Shown here: piece after piece, positions 17,799 through 26,100 of the stretch | Layout of the letters: each line of letters begins with the position of its first letter | Position numbering within the stretch: the stretch's first letter is position 1 | Source: Mesorhizobium sp. L-2-11 | GTDB lineage: Bacteria; Pseudomonadota; Alphaproteobacteria; Rhizobiales; Rhizobiaceae | DNA: 64,000 nucleotides | Reading direction: 5' to 3' | Assembly: GCF_016756595.1 (NCBI RefSeq) | Contig: NZ_AP023257.1 | Span: forward strand, 2,000,001-2,064,000 | The notes under the pieces: model-generated | Told to the model about the DNA's origin: nothing | Databases searched by the model: none | What the model saw: the letters and a program-made list of their open reading frames with translations, nothing else | Program-made: the position numbers and the translations under genes

Positions 17799-18539
17799 GT
17801 GATTCTCAAGAAGTTCATTGGCTGGAACAGGAATGCCGCCGCGTGGTTGGAACGCCGCTTTCCCGAGGTGTTCGGCGCCCCGTCCTACAAAGCGGAGCTC
17901 GAACGCCGTATCGCCGACGACATTGCGCGCCTCAAGCCATCTGCGATCCTCGAGGTTGGCGGGATCGATCGGCCACTTTTGCAGCGTGGCCTCGGCTTTC
18001 GCTACATCGGCCTCGATATCGAGGAGAGGCCTAATTGCTATACCGTCTACGATCGATTTATCGTGCAGTCGATCGAGCAGCCGGTTAATGTCGACGCAGA
18101 TATGCTCGTTTCTATCACATTGATGGAGCATGTGCCGGACAACAGGGCGGCGGCGCGTTCGATGTTTTCCGCATTACGGCCAGGTGGCGCGATGCACCAC
18201 TATATGCCCTCGAAATGGCATCCTTATTCGATCGCACTGCGGCTCGTCGGACCAGTCATGCAAAAGTGGCTGATCCCGTACCTCCGGCCGTCCGCGGTGG
18301 GCGTTACCGGCTATCCGGCCTTTTTCGACCATTGCTCGCCCTCGGATATGGCGAAGGTATTTCGCGAGCAAGGATTCGAGAAGATCAACGTCATGCCATT
18401 CTTCCGTGCCAGCGATTACTTCGCTTTCTTCCTGCCTGCCTATGTTTCCGTCGCTCTATTCGAGAATCTTTGTGCGGCCTTGAACTGGCGCATCTTCAGT
18501 TCAGGTTTCGTCATCAGCGCCACAAGACCCGCAGACTAG
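17799..18539 (+). CDS. SAM-dependent methyltransferase
   Basis: About 246 residues. SAILEVGGIDRPLL looks like a degenerate motif I, FRYIGLDIEERPNC supplies the acidic residue after strand 2, and VSITLMEHVPDNRAA with FSALRPGGAMHHYMP are motifs II-III. The C-terminal part has two hydrophobic stretches (DYFAFFLPAYVSVALFENL) that may associate with the membrane. The GTG at 17799 is preceded by AAGGAG (17789-17794); a longer frame from 17703 has no better site. It lies in the polysaccharide locus, so a sugar or lipid-linked glycan is the likely acceptor. Confidence 0.82.
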   Translation: MILKKFIGWNRNAAAWLERRFPEVFGAPSYKAELERRIADDIARLKPSAILEVGGIDRPLLQRGLGFRYIGLDIEERPNCYTVYDRFIVQSIEQPVNVDADMLVSITLMEHVPDNRAAARSMFSALRPGGAMHHYMPSKWHPYSIALRLVGPVMQKWLIPYLRPSAVGVTGYPAFFDHCSPSDMAKVFREQGFEKINVMPFFRASDYFAFFLPAYVSVALFENLCAALNWRIFSSGFVISATRPAD

Positions 18540-18559
18540 CTGTCAGTAAGAACGAGGCC

Positions 18560-19636
18560 ATGCGACTTTTTCAAAATTCCGGGATCAATGCCACCTATCA
18601 ACCTCGGCTGGACGAACTCGTCGGCGACGCCAGCGGATTCGAGCAGCAGAAGAACGTGTTTCTGAACGATCGCTACGGCGCCGCGCATATCCTTTTACCG
18701 GTACTCGACCGTCATCCGGAGGCGTTCTTTACGAATGGCGATGACGAATCGCTGCAGCGGGCGTGGGCACGCGAAAACGGCCTTGGCGAAGATACGTCAT
18801 TGGCCGACATCCTTCTTGCCCAGATCGAGCATCACAAGACGGAAGTCTTCTATAATCTCGACCCGTTTCGTTACGGCGCCGCTTTTGTGCGCCGCTTGCC
18901 TGGGCACGTGAAACGAAAGATTGCCTGGCGCGCCGCACCAGGCAAGATCGACTTTTCCGGCTATCACCTGGTGCTTTGCAATTTCCCGTCTATGCGACAG
19001 CTCTGGGAAGAGCAGGGCGCCAGGACAGCGGACTTCTTTCCGGCTCACGACCCGGAGCTCGATGCAGTGGCCGCGAATCGGAACAGAGACATCGATGTCC
19101 TGTTCTTCGGCGGCTATAGTCGCCACCACCAGCGTCGGCGGCAGATCTTGGAAGCTGTCGCCGGTCTTTCCGGCCGCCGCCACGTCGTTTTTCATTTGCA
19201 TTTGTCACGCTATACGCCACTCGCCGAGACGCCGCTTGGCTTGTTCGGTCCGCTGAGCGCGGTGCGCCGCCCGCGCGCGATCCGCAAAGTCAGCGCGCCT
19301 CCCGTATTCGGGCGCGCCATGTATGAACAGCTTGGAAGAGCCAAGATCGTGATCAATGCCTCGATCGATATGGCGGGCCCGGATCGTGGCAATATGCGTT
19401 GTTTCGAAACGATGGGGGCTGGAGCTCTGCTGGTTTCCGACGCCGGTAACTACCCCGGGCCGATGCGCGATGGCGAAACCATGATTGTCTATGAGCAGCC
19501 GCAAGACGTTTCGAGAAGAATCGAGCAGCAACTGGACGACGGCAGCTGGGACAGGATCGGCTGGGCCGGAAACCGTGCAATTCGTGAAGAATACAGCAAG
19601 CAACGCCAATTCGACCGGTTTGTCGAACTGGCGTAG
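18560..19636 (+). CDS. Glycosyltransferase (CgeB / GT1-like)
   Basis: A 358-residue protein. The C-terminal third matches the Glyco_trans_1_2 domain: FGRAMYEQLGRAKIVINAS, then GNMRCFETMGAGALLVSDA with the catalytic-loop glutamate, YPGPMRDGETMIVYEQ, and a final helix KQRQFDRFVELA. The middle has DIDVLFFGGYSRHHQRRRQI, the start of the second Rossmann half. The N-terminal ~130 residues are not recognised. GAGG just upstream supports the ATG at 18560. It probably adds a sugar to the repeat unit. Confidence 0.8.
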   Translation: MRLFQNSGINATYQPRLDELVGDASGFEQQKNVFLNDRYGAAHILLPVLDRHPEAFFTNGDDESLQRAWARENGLGEDTSLADILLAQIEHHKTEVFYNLDPFRYGAAFVRRLPGHVKRKIAWRAAPGKIDFSGYHLVLCNFPSMRQLWEEQGARTADFFPAHDPELDAVAANRNRDIDVLFFGGYSRHHQRRRQILEAVAGLSGRRHVVFHLHLSRYTPLAETPLGLFGPLSAVRRPRAIRKVSAPPVFGRAMYEQLGRAKIVINASIDMAGPDRGNMRCFETMGAGALLVSDAGNYPGPMRDGETMIVYEQPQDVSRRIEQQLDDGSWDRIGWAGNRAIREEYSKQRQFDRFVELA

Positions 19637-19819
19637 CCGGCGGGTGATTTCGCGGCCGATAGCGATGGGGGTTTGATGGCTGGGAATTCTCTGCGTGCCG
19701 CCGAATTTTTGGTATGCTTGCTCTGAAAACCTGCAGGAATTTTGCTGTCATAGCCGCCCCTTGAGGGCTCCCTCGTTCGAGGCGAGCCTTTATCAGACGA
19801 TTGGTTTGGAGACATGCGC

Positions 19820-20485
19820 ATGTATGGAAAAATTGCCGACGAGGTCGAGCGGCGCCTGGCAACCTTCGGGTTTCGTATTGCAACCTGGGATGATGCGCGA
19901 TCATGCGGCAAGCTCTACGCGGGGCGGCTGACACGCAATCTACCCCAATTCGATACGCATATTGGACTAACGCCCTACAGCCCATCACCTCGTAACATCA
20001 ACCACGATGTGACGCAGCCGATGCCGCTGAAGCAATGCATCGATATATATCAATCCGAAGACGTCTTTGAACACGTAGCTTACGAAAAACTGCCGCAGAT
20101 TTTTGCGTACATCCATGCCGTGCTGAAGCCGGGCGGCTTGTTCCGGATGAGCGTGCCCGATTATCGCTTCGACGTGTACCGGGATCGCTCGGTCAAGGAT
20201 GGCGACCGTTTCGTATTCGACCCTGTCGGCGGCGGCAAATTTGAAAATGGCATCGTCACTGGCGGCGGGCATTTGTGGTTTCCAACATACGAAAGCGTTA
20301 CTGCGCTCGCGGCGGCAAGCCCGTTCTCGAAATGGGACGTGCTTGAAGGCTATGATCCCGACGGCCACGCAATCATCAAGCCCGTCGATGAATCATATGG
20401 GCGGGTATTGCGAACGTCCTATAGAGACCCTCGTGTAGCGAGCCACCCGCGCCCACTTTCCATCGTAGTGGATTTGTGGAAGTAA
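19820..20485 (+). CDS. Methyltransferase-like protein
   Basis: About 221 residues. The recognisable part is IYQSEDVFEHVAYEKLPQIF, then IHAVLKPGGLFRMSVPDYR, the motif II/III half of a class I methyltransferase. The usual glycine-rich motif I is not evident in the first 60 residues, so it may be a shortened or divergent member that is common in surface-sugar loci. GGAG at 19808-19811 favours ATG 19820 over ATG 19814. The 177-base gap before it holds no recognised gene. Confidence 0.7.
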   Translation: MYGKIADEVERRLATFGFRIATWDDARSCGKLYAGRLTRNLPQFDTHIGLTPYSPSPRNINHDVTQPMPLKQCIDIYQSEDVFEHVAYEKLPQIFAYIHAVLKPGGLFRMSVPDYRFDVYRDRSVKDGDRFVFDPVGGGKFENGIVTGGGHLWFPTYESVTALAAASPFSKWDVLEGYDPDGHAIIKPVDESYGRVLRTSYRDPRVASHPRPLSIVVDLWK

Positions 20486-20534
20486 GCGTACAGCGGAATT
20501 TCGAAGGCAGGCAATCAGGGCCACTACTATCGTC

Positions 20535-21602
20535 ATGCATGTCAGAAAACATGTTCCGATCTACAAGGATTTGTGGGCTTGCAGCTTTGCCCTGGCGATT
20601 GCCGGCTATCCTTTGGTCGGAATCGTCTCATCTGTGACCGCAAGAGAAGATCAAGTCTTACCGATCGCCTTTCGCGCTCTGGTAATCGGCCTCTGTGGGC
20701 TGTCTTTTTTTTCAGACCGGCAGAAAGCTTGGCGGTCCATCGACGCATGGCTATTTGGTTTTGCGGGACTCTATACAATGAAGCTTGGTATTGATGCCAG
20801 CTACGACATAAATGGGGCATCGGACGCCCTTGTATTTGCCGTCCTCACTTCGATGGTGCCTGCGGCTCTTCTGGGTTTGTCAACAAACAAATGGTCGGAG
20901 ATCAATGTAGCATGGGCACTCTTCATCGTCGGAGCGTTGAGCGTGCTGGGTATCATTTGGCTGCAGTATACTGGCTCCAATGCCGTGCGGCTCGACTACA
21001 CTGAGCGGGTCACTCTCGATCGGTTAAATCCTATTTCCATAGGTCACGCCGGACTAACTACAATTATAGCCTCATATACTCTGATAAGAATTTCCCGAAG
21101 AAAAATCGCTAAAATAGCAATTGTTGCTGTAGTTGCTGCTTCGGTATTCGCCATTTATCTGGCAGCTGCTCGCGGTCCAGTTGTTGCCTTGGCATGCTGC
21201 ATCGTTGTGCTTCCTATGCTCCGCCCAAAATTCACCACCATGATCCTGTGTCTGCTGTGTCTTGCAGTCGCGGTATTGGCGTTGGCAATCACGGACATAA
21301 CGCCGTTGCTCGATAAGCTTCATTTGACGACGATTGGAGAAGACCGTTCAACGACGGCACGTCTAGGATCGGTTGCGTTGTCGTGGGAACTTTTTCAGCA
21401 AGACCCGTTGTTTGGCTACGGAACACAACTGCCACTGTTCGTATATCCCCACAATATGTTCATGGAGATCCTTCAAGCAATGGGCCTTCTCGGTATGGCG
21501 ATATTCATTCCGGTTTTCATGAGGATAGCATTGGCGGTAAAGTTCCTGGCCGACAAGCGCTTGGTGCTTCTGCCGCTTTTGACCACGCAAGCCATCGTCT
21601 GA
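20535..21602 (+). CDS. O-antigen ligase/polymerase-like membrane protein, ended by an in-frame TGA
   Basis: A 355-residue membrane protein with about ten hydrophobic segments. EDRSTTARLGSVALSWELFQ with DPLFGYGTQLP, then YPHNMFMEILQAMGLLGM, is the conserved H-N-x-x-(L/M)-E region of the Wzy_C/O-antigen ligase family (PF04932). The frame stops at TGA 21600-21602, but the same frame continues AQFSGSLWGSAFLWITITVL, which is just what the last membrane span of such proteins looks like, and stays open to 21872. A nonsense mutation is the simplest reading, so the product is truncated and probably inactive. It is A+T-rich relative to its neighbours. Confidence 0.75.
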   Translation: MHVRKHVPIYKDLWACSFALAIAGYPLVGIVSSVTAREDQVLPIAFRALVIGLCGLSFFSDRQKAWRSIDAWLFGFAGLYTMKLGIDASYDINGASDALVFAVLTSMVPAALLGLSTNKWSEINVAWALFIVGALSVLGIIWLQYTGSNAVRLDYTERVTLDRLNPISIGHAGLTTIIASYTLIRISRRKIAKIAIVAVVAASVFAIYLAAARGPVVALACCIVVLPMLRPKFTTMILCLLCLAVAVLALAITDITPLLDKLHLTTIGEDRSTTARLGSVALSWELFQQDPLFGYGTQLPLFVYPHNMFMEILQAMGLLGMAIFIPVFMRIALAVKFLADKRLVLLPLLTTQAIV

Positions 21603-21831
21603 GCGCAATTTTCCGGCTCGCTCTGGGGATCGGCGTTCCTTTGGATCACCATCACCGTCTTGATCTTCCGCTTCAATGCCATGAGGTCATTTGAATGTGG
21701 GCACACCGAGGTGGGATGTGGCGCTCATATGCCCAGTTTGGGGTACCCGGTAGGGTCGGATAACCCGACAAACATTGCCGTTCGAAGCCGGGATACGCCG
21801 GAATATAAGCCTGAAATACGGTCACAGCCAG

Positions 21832-21900
21832 CTATGGGGCTTTGTCAAGCTCGTTCAGGAATCTCCGGGTAGCCTGCCACCATTCCGCCTTCTCATCCCA
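21832..21900 (-). pseudogene. Displaced 3' end of the interrupted GH56-like gene
   Basis: Read on the minus strand and joined to position 23340 (after removing the IS element), these 69 bases continue the frame of the gene at 23292-24074: the reading goes ...SPYRPAK then WDEKAEWW... and ends ...NELDKAP with TAG at 21834-21832. This reconstructs an uninterrupted 267-residue protein and fixes the IS borders. Confidence 0.85.
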
Positions 21901-21909
21901 TTTCGCTGG
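21901..21909. repeat. IS256 target-site duplication, left copy
   Basis: TTTCGCTGG, identical to 23340-23348 on the other side of the element. 8-9 bp duplications are the rule for IS256-family transposition. In the target gene it encodes Pro-Ala-Lys on the minus strand. Confidence 0.88.
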
Positions 21910-23339
21910 ATAGTGTTCTGAAGGTTCTGCAAAAAGCTCTGGAGAGAGAACAGCCCTTACTCTGAGGCGAGGGGCGGCCATGGCACGCTGGTGACGTTGC
22001 GATCACCGATTCCCGTGGAAGGGTAAGTGCCATGACCAAGCGAGAGGTTAGACTGAGCAGAGGCGAGTTGAAAGCGTTGCTGTTGTCGGATGAGGACGGC
22101 TTCCGCAGAGTTTTGCAGACTGTGGTGCAGGAGGCTTTGGAAGCCGAGATGACGGAGGCGATCGGGGCCGAGAAAGGCGAGCGGACGACGGAGCGGGTTG
22201 GTTACCGGTCCGGCTATTACGAACGCAAGCTTGTGACGCGGGTTGGCGTGCTGGAACTTCGGGTTCCGCAAGATCGGGCCGGCCGGTTCTCGACGGAGTT
22301 GTTTGAGCGTTACCAGCGCTCGGAGAAGGCACTGGTATCGGCGCTGGTCGAGATGTACGTGCAAGGCGTGTCGACGCGCAAGGTGAAGGCGATCACCGAG
22401 GATCTGTGCGGCCATTCCTTCTCGGCCTCGACGGTAAGCCAGGCGACGGCGCGGCTGGATGAGGCGCTGAAGGCGTTCTTTGAGCAGCGGCTTGCCGAAC
22501 CTTACCCGTACCTCATTCTGGACGCGCGCTACGAGCGGGCGCGCGAGGCCGGCGTGATCGCCAGCCAGGCCGTCTTGGTGGCGATCGGCGTCGACTGGGA
22601 AGGCCGGCGCCAGGTGCTCGGTGTCGAGCTGGCCAACCGTGAAAGCCATTCGAGCTGGCGCGCGTTCGTGGCAGGGCTCAAGCAGCGCGGGCTCGCCGGC
22701 GTCGAGTTTGTCGTCTCCGACGACCATCCGGGGCTCAGGGCAGCGATCCGCGAAGTCCTGCCCGAGGCAGTCTGGCAGCGCTGTTACGTGCACTTCCTCA
22801 GAAACGCGCTCGATTATGTGCCGCGCAAGGTCGATGACGACTGCCTGATGGAGCTCAGATGGTTCTATGACCGGCGCGACCTCGCCGAGGTCAAGCGCGA
22901 CCTGGCGCAGTGGATCGCCAAATGGCAGGCCAAATACCCGAAGCTGGTGGATTGGGTGGAGAACAACATCGAGGAGACGCTGAGCTTCTATCGGCTGCCG
23001 CTGCCGCATCACAAGCACATGAAGTCGACGAACATGCTGGAGCGGCTGAACCAGGAGATCAAGCGGCGCACCCTGGTCGTTCGCATCTTCCCCAACCCGC
23101 AGAGCTGTTTGCGGCTGGTTCGGGCATTGGCGGTGGAGATCCACGAGAACTGGCTCGAGGCGACCCGCTACCTCAACATGGATCATCTGCGCGAGCACAA
23201 GAAGGAGAACCTGAGGGCACTGGCCGCCTGACGCGGCCGCCATGTCCGCCGCTCCGCTAAACACGGGGGCTGCGCGGCGGACACGCCAACGTCACCGCTG
23301 AATGCCACGCCATTTTTGCAGAACTTGACGCACACAACT
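21910..23339 (+). mobile_element. IS256-family insertion sequence, 1430 bp
   Basis: A single transposase gene lies between imperfect terminal inverted repeats. The shared core GTTCTGCAAAAA is at 21924-21935 on the left and, as its complement, at 23313-23324 on the right; outer bases match in part (GTGT near both ends). The element is bracketed by the 9-bp duplication TTTCGCTGG. Removing the element plus one copy of the duplication restores an open reading frame on the minus strand, so the borders are well supported, within one base. Confidence 0.92.
22032..23231 (+). CDS. IS256-family transposase (Mutator superfamily)
   Basis: A 399-residue DDE transposase, full length for the family. The first two catalytic aspartates fit LILDARYERAREAG and VVSDDHPGLRAAI; the glutamate fits MLERLNQEIKRRTLVVRIFPN, the conserved C-terminal block. 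VPQDRAGRFSTELFERYQRS and MYVQGVSTRKVKAITEDLCG are the usual N-terminal family segments. No frameshift or internal stop is visible, so it is probably active. It lies inside the 1430-bp element and ends about 110 bases before the right terminus. Confidence 0.95.
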   Translation: MTKREVRLSRGELKALLLSDEDGFRRVLQTVVQEALEAEMTEAIGAEKGERTTERVGYRSGYYERKLVTRVGVLELRVPQDRAGRFSTELFERYQRSEKALVSALVEMYVQGVSTRKVKAITEDLCGHSFSASTVSQATARLDEALKAFFEQRLAEPYPYLILDARYERAREAGVIASQAVLVAIGVDWEGRRQVLGVELANRESHSSWRAFVAGLKQRGLAGVEFVVSDDHPGLRAAIREVLPEAVWQRCYVHFLRNALDYVPRKVDDDCLMELRWFYDRRDLAEVKRDLAQWIAKWQAKYPKLVDWVENNIEETLSFYRLPLPHHKHMKSTNMLERLNQEIKRRTLVVRIFPNPQSCLRLVRALAVEIHENWLEATRYLNMDHLREHKKENLRALAA

Positions 23340-24074
23340 TTTCGCTGGCCGATAGGGCGAATTGCTACCGATAGTGCCCCATATAACGATTCCGTCGGCC
23401 AGCCTCCTGCAAGTGTCCAGTTGGGTATACCAAAGGTCACCCGGCAGAAACGCAAGCGTATTATGAAACTGCGGCCACAGAAAGCAGTAGACTGGCTTTC
23501 CTTGTGAAATCCTTCGTGCTTCCCCGATGTTGGATTGCGCATAGGCTATCCAAGCGTCCTTGTCGCCGTAAAATGTATACAGCGAGGGAAATAGCGCATC
23601 GACATAAGGGATGAGGGAGGAAGCGAGGTTGGTGTTTTGCTGCTTCCAGTCGTCCAGTGCAACCGCGCCCTGATGGCCGATTGCTCTCCAATGATCCCTG
23701 ATCGGCAAGACAGCATAAAGTCCGAGCTTTACGCTCGGGTCTGCCTTTCTGAATGCGCTGAGCGTCTTCTGATATTTCGCGATGGACGATGCTTGAACCG
23801 GACCCTCAAGGGGCCAGCTTTCAATGTCGACATTGAGATATTCGTTGCTCCTCGGCACTGCCAGCGCTTGCCGCACCTGGCCGGCGTCGGGAACATCTGG
23901 TCCCAGAACATGAGGGTCCACGATCGTAAGATGCTCGAAGCCGAACGCCCGCAAATCGGGCCCGCCGGCGAACCGGATAGCTTCGAAAAGCCTGAACGGA
24001 GCGCGCGTTTCCGCCGTCGCTGACCATGAGCAGGCTAGAAGGCAGATCACACAGAATATTGTCTTGAAAAACAT
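23292..24074 (-). CDS. Secreted GH56 (hyaluronidase)-like protein, C-terminus replaced by IS sequence
   Basis: A 260-codon frame opening with a signal peptide (MFFKTIFCVICLLACSWSAT, cleavage near residue 21). YLNVDIESWPLEG holds Asp83 and Glu85 and resembles the catalytic D-x-E-x-W of GH56; VDALFPSLYTFYGDKDAW and GKPVYCFLWPQFHN resemble the later FPS-x-Y and barrel strands. The last 15 codons come from the right end of the IS256 element; the native 22-residue tail lies at 21832-21900. Loss of the tail may or may not abolish activity. It resembles the product of 16389-17672. Substrate and activity are inferred. Confidence 0.6.
   Translation of the reverse strand: MFFKTIFCVICLLACSWSATAETRAPFRLFEAIRFAGGPDLRAFGFEHLTIVDPHVLGPDVPDAGQVRQALAVPRSNEYLNVDIESWPLEGPVQASSIAKYQKTLSAFRKADPSVKLGLYAVLPIRDHWRAIGHQGAVALDDWKQQNTNLASSLIPYVDALFPSLYTFYGDKDAWIAYAQSNIGEARRISQGKPVYCFLWPQFHNTLAFLPGDLWYTQLDTCRRLADGIVIWGTIGSNSPYRPAKSCVRQVLQKWRGIQR
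23340..23348. repeat. IS256 target-site duplication, right copy
   Basis: TTTCGCTGG, the second copy of the duplication flanking the insertion sequence. Confidence 0.88.
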
Positions 24075-24448
24075 GATGCTTATCCGGTTCGCTAGTTGCG
24101 AATTTTGCGCGGACGAACTTCGCGCGGTTCGAACTCTCGTGACTGAACTTGACGATTTTTAAAGCGGTAGCTTAGCTGGACGTCTCGGACAACCTCCTGA
24201 CTGAAGCGTGATAGACGCGCTGCTGTAAGGCGATAGAGGCGAGGCCCGACTGGAGCCCGACTACCTCCCCGCAGTCCTCGGTGACCTACGCCGTTAACCT
24301 CGGAGCCCTGAACGACAGTGGCCGGACGCCTGGTGGTTTCCATGCTACCCGACGCAATCCTGAGCGACCGGGCTGGCCCCTTAGCGGCCGCGAACAGATT
24401 GCGGTCCATTTATGTGACAGCGCCGCAGGTCTTTCTGCAGCCGCAGCT
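24075..24448. other. 374-base intergenic region
   Basis: Between the GH56-like gene (reading left, starting at 24074) and the end of the AbrB-type gene. No convincing gene. It should carry the promoter of the GH56-like gene; a tandem direct repeat is described separately. Confidence 0.4.
24107..24135. promoter_or_regulatory. Tandem direct repeat upstream of the GH56-like gene
   Basis: GCGCGGACGAACT (24107-24119) and GCGCGGTTCGAACT (24122-24135) repeat with a 15-base period, 33-61 bases upstream of the ATG at 24074. Tandem half-sites at this distance are typical of activator binding near a -35 region. No regulator is known. Confidence 0.3.
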
Positions 24449-25546
24449 TTATTCCCTCAGACTTCGCGCCACCAGCCGCGCCACGCTCGGTCCGACCAGC
24501 AGCACGACGAGGAAGCGGGCCGATTGCAGGGCCATGACGAAGGAGATGTCGACATGCTGTGCGGCGGCGGCGATGATGGCGACGCTGTCCATGCCGCCGG
24601 GGCTGGTCGCCAGATAGGCGGTCAGCGGATCGATGCCGAGCACATGGCTGATCATGAAGCCGAGGCCGCCGCAGAAGGCGATGAGGATGATGATCGAGCC
24701 GACGATCTGCGGCAGCGCACGCGTCGCGTGCCGCAGAATCGTCCTGGTGAAATTCAGGCCGATGGTCCAGCCGATCATCGTATAGCCGAGGGCGAGCAGC
24801 CAGGGCGGTAACTGCATCGTCACGCCTAGTCCGAGATGCACCGCAGTGCCGAGAATGAAGGTGCCGAGGAAAAAGGGTGACGGCAGCCTGAACAGCTTGC
24901 CGATGAGACTGCCAACGAGCGCCACGCCAAGTGTTGCGGCAAAGGCAATTGGATCGATCGGCGGGAACCAGATGATGGCCGGGGTCTCGACGCCTGATGT
25001 GTCGACCCTTGCGACAAGTGCGGCAGTCATCGAGACAAGGATGACGCGCAGATATTGCATGAAGGCGACGAGGCGCTGGTCGGCGCCGAAGGCGCCGGCC
25101 ATCAGCACCATGGCGGTGGCCGCGCCCGGCGATGAGCCCCAGACCGCGGTGGTGCCGGGCAGGATGCGCCAGCGGCTGATCAGCCAGCCGAGCAGGCTGG
25201 ACGCCGCAACGGTGGCCACCACAACGCCGAGGAACAGCGGCCATTCCTTGTAGAAGAGCGGAAAGATGTCGGCGGAGATCGAAGCGGCGACAAGGCAGCC
25301 AACGATTGCCTGGGCGGCGCCGAACAAAGGGCGCGGCACACGCACCGTGGCGCCGTTGGTGCCGGCCAGGATCGCCGCCAGCATCGGTCCGATCAGCAGC
25401 GCTGCCGGCAAGGCGCCGAATTCCAGCGCGCCGGCAAACAGCATCGAGATGATCAGCAGGGCCAGCCACTGCCAGACCTTGGGCAGCCGCGCCAGATGCT
25501 CGATGGCCGGCGGGTTGGGGGCCGGCGGGTTCGGCAAAGAGTCCAT
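24449..25546 (-). CDS. AbrB family membrane protein (putative ammonia monooxygenase / transporter)
   Basis: A 365-residue inner-membrane protein with two similar halves of about five spans each, the layout of the AbrB duplication family (PF05145). Diagnostic segments are LPAALLIGPMLAAILAG, WGSSPGAATAMVLMAGAFGAD and the matching second copy ATSPGGMDSVAIIAAAAQHVD. Family members are named after ammonia monooxygenase by early annotation, but their true role is not established; the topology looks like a transporter. The start ATG at 25546 opens MDSLPNPPAPNPP before the first helix. Confidence 0.88.
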   Translation of the reverse strand: MDSLPNPPAPNPPAIEHLARLPKVWQWLALLIISMLFAGALEFGALPAALLIGPMLAAILAGTNGATVRVPRPLFGAAQAIVGCLVAASISADIFPLFYKEWPLFLGVVVATVAASSLLGWLISRWRILPGTTAVWGSSPGAATAMVLMAGAFGADQRLVAFMQYLRVILVSMTAALVARVDTSGVETPAIIWFPPIDPIAFAATLGVALVGSLIGKLFRLPSPFFLGTFILGTAVHLGLGVTMQLPPWLLALGYTMIGWTIGLNFTRTILRHATRALPQIVGSIIILIAFCGGLGFMISHVLGIDPLTAYLATSPGGMDSVAIIAAAAQHVDISFVMALQSARFLVVLLVGPSVARLVARSLRE

Positions 25547-25675
25547 ATCCGGCTCTTAAACGGGCCGGGGAGAAATGCGAACCCTTTTTGCGGGGAGTAT
25601 GGTGGCGGGTGGTACACCGGCTTGGGTAGTGATCCTTCGCGCGCCCCTCTGTCCTGCCCTTCTTTGCCACCACTT

Positions 25676-25747
25676 GGCATCTCCCCCCTCGTGGGGGAGA
25701 TGTCCGGCAGGACAGTGGGGGGCGCTGTCCCGCGGGCATCTCTCCCC
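25676..25747. repeat. Mesorhizobial-type intergenic palindromic repeat, family A
   Basis: Contains the stem CTCCCCC/GGGGGAG around 25681-25700 followed by ATGTCCGGCAGGACAG and a G-run. The same unit occurs at 27121-27166 and 27233-27278. It lies just past the 3' end of the monooxygenase gene, so it may help terminate transcription. Confidence 0.75.
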
Positions 25748-25748
25748 C

Positions 25749-26054
25749 TCAGCTCGACTTCGCCGGCAACCCGAACCCACCAACAGGATGCGTTTCCACC
25801 TGGAACTCAAACCCGGCGATGATCGGCCGCGCCTTGGCGATCGCCGCCTGGACTTCCGGCAATTGCAGCGAAGCCTTGTGGCTTGCCTGGTCGGTCCACA
25901 CCTCGGTCACCCAGATCGCGTCGGCATCGGCCGGATCGGTGGCGATGATATAGCTCAAGCAGCCTGGTAAGGCGCCGGTGCTGGCAAGCAGGACGTCCAT
26001 CATTGCGTCGCGCTGGCCGCGCGTCGCCCGCATCTTGCCGATCAGACCATACAT
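25749..26054 (-). CDS. Antibiotic biosynthesis monooxygenase (ABM)-domain protein
   Basis: A 101-residue single-domain dimeric alpha/beta-barrel protein. MYGLIGKMRATRGQRDAMMD, CLSYIIATDPADADAIWVTE and VWTDQASHKASLQLPEVQAA match the strand-helix-strand pattern of the ABM/YgiN group (quinone-type monooxygenases and heme-free oxygenases). GGAG about 9 bases upstream supports the start at 26054 rather than a start ten codons earlier. The substrate is unknown. It is 46 bases from the SDR gene upstream and may share its transcript. Confidence 0.85.
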   Translation of the reverse strand: MYGLIGKMRATRGQRDAMMDVLLASTGALPGCLSYIIATDPADADAIWVTEVWTDQASHKASLQLPEVQAAIAKARPIIAGFEFQVETHPVGGFGLPAKSS

Positions 26055-26100
26055 TGCCGGTTTCTCCGTTGCTTGCTGCGACAAGTATGCAGGCCGCCGC

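Noticed and set aside
21957..23264. 435-codon frame antisense to the IS256 transposase
   Set aside because: The transposase is full length with all DDE motifs on the plus strand; the antisense frame is a shadow.
24120..24140. GGTTCGAACT as a possible tRNA T-loop
   Set aside because: No acceptor stem, D-arm or anticodon arm can be assembled around it; the sequence is better explained as part of a direct repeat.
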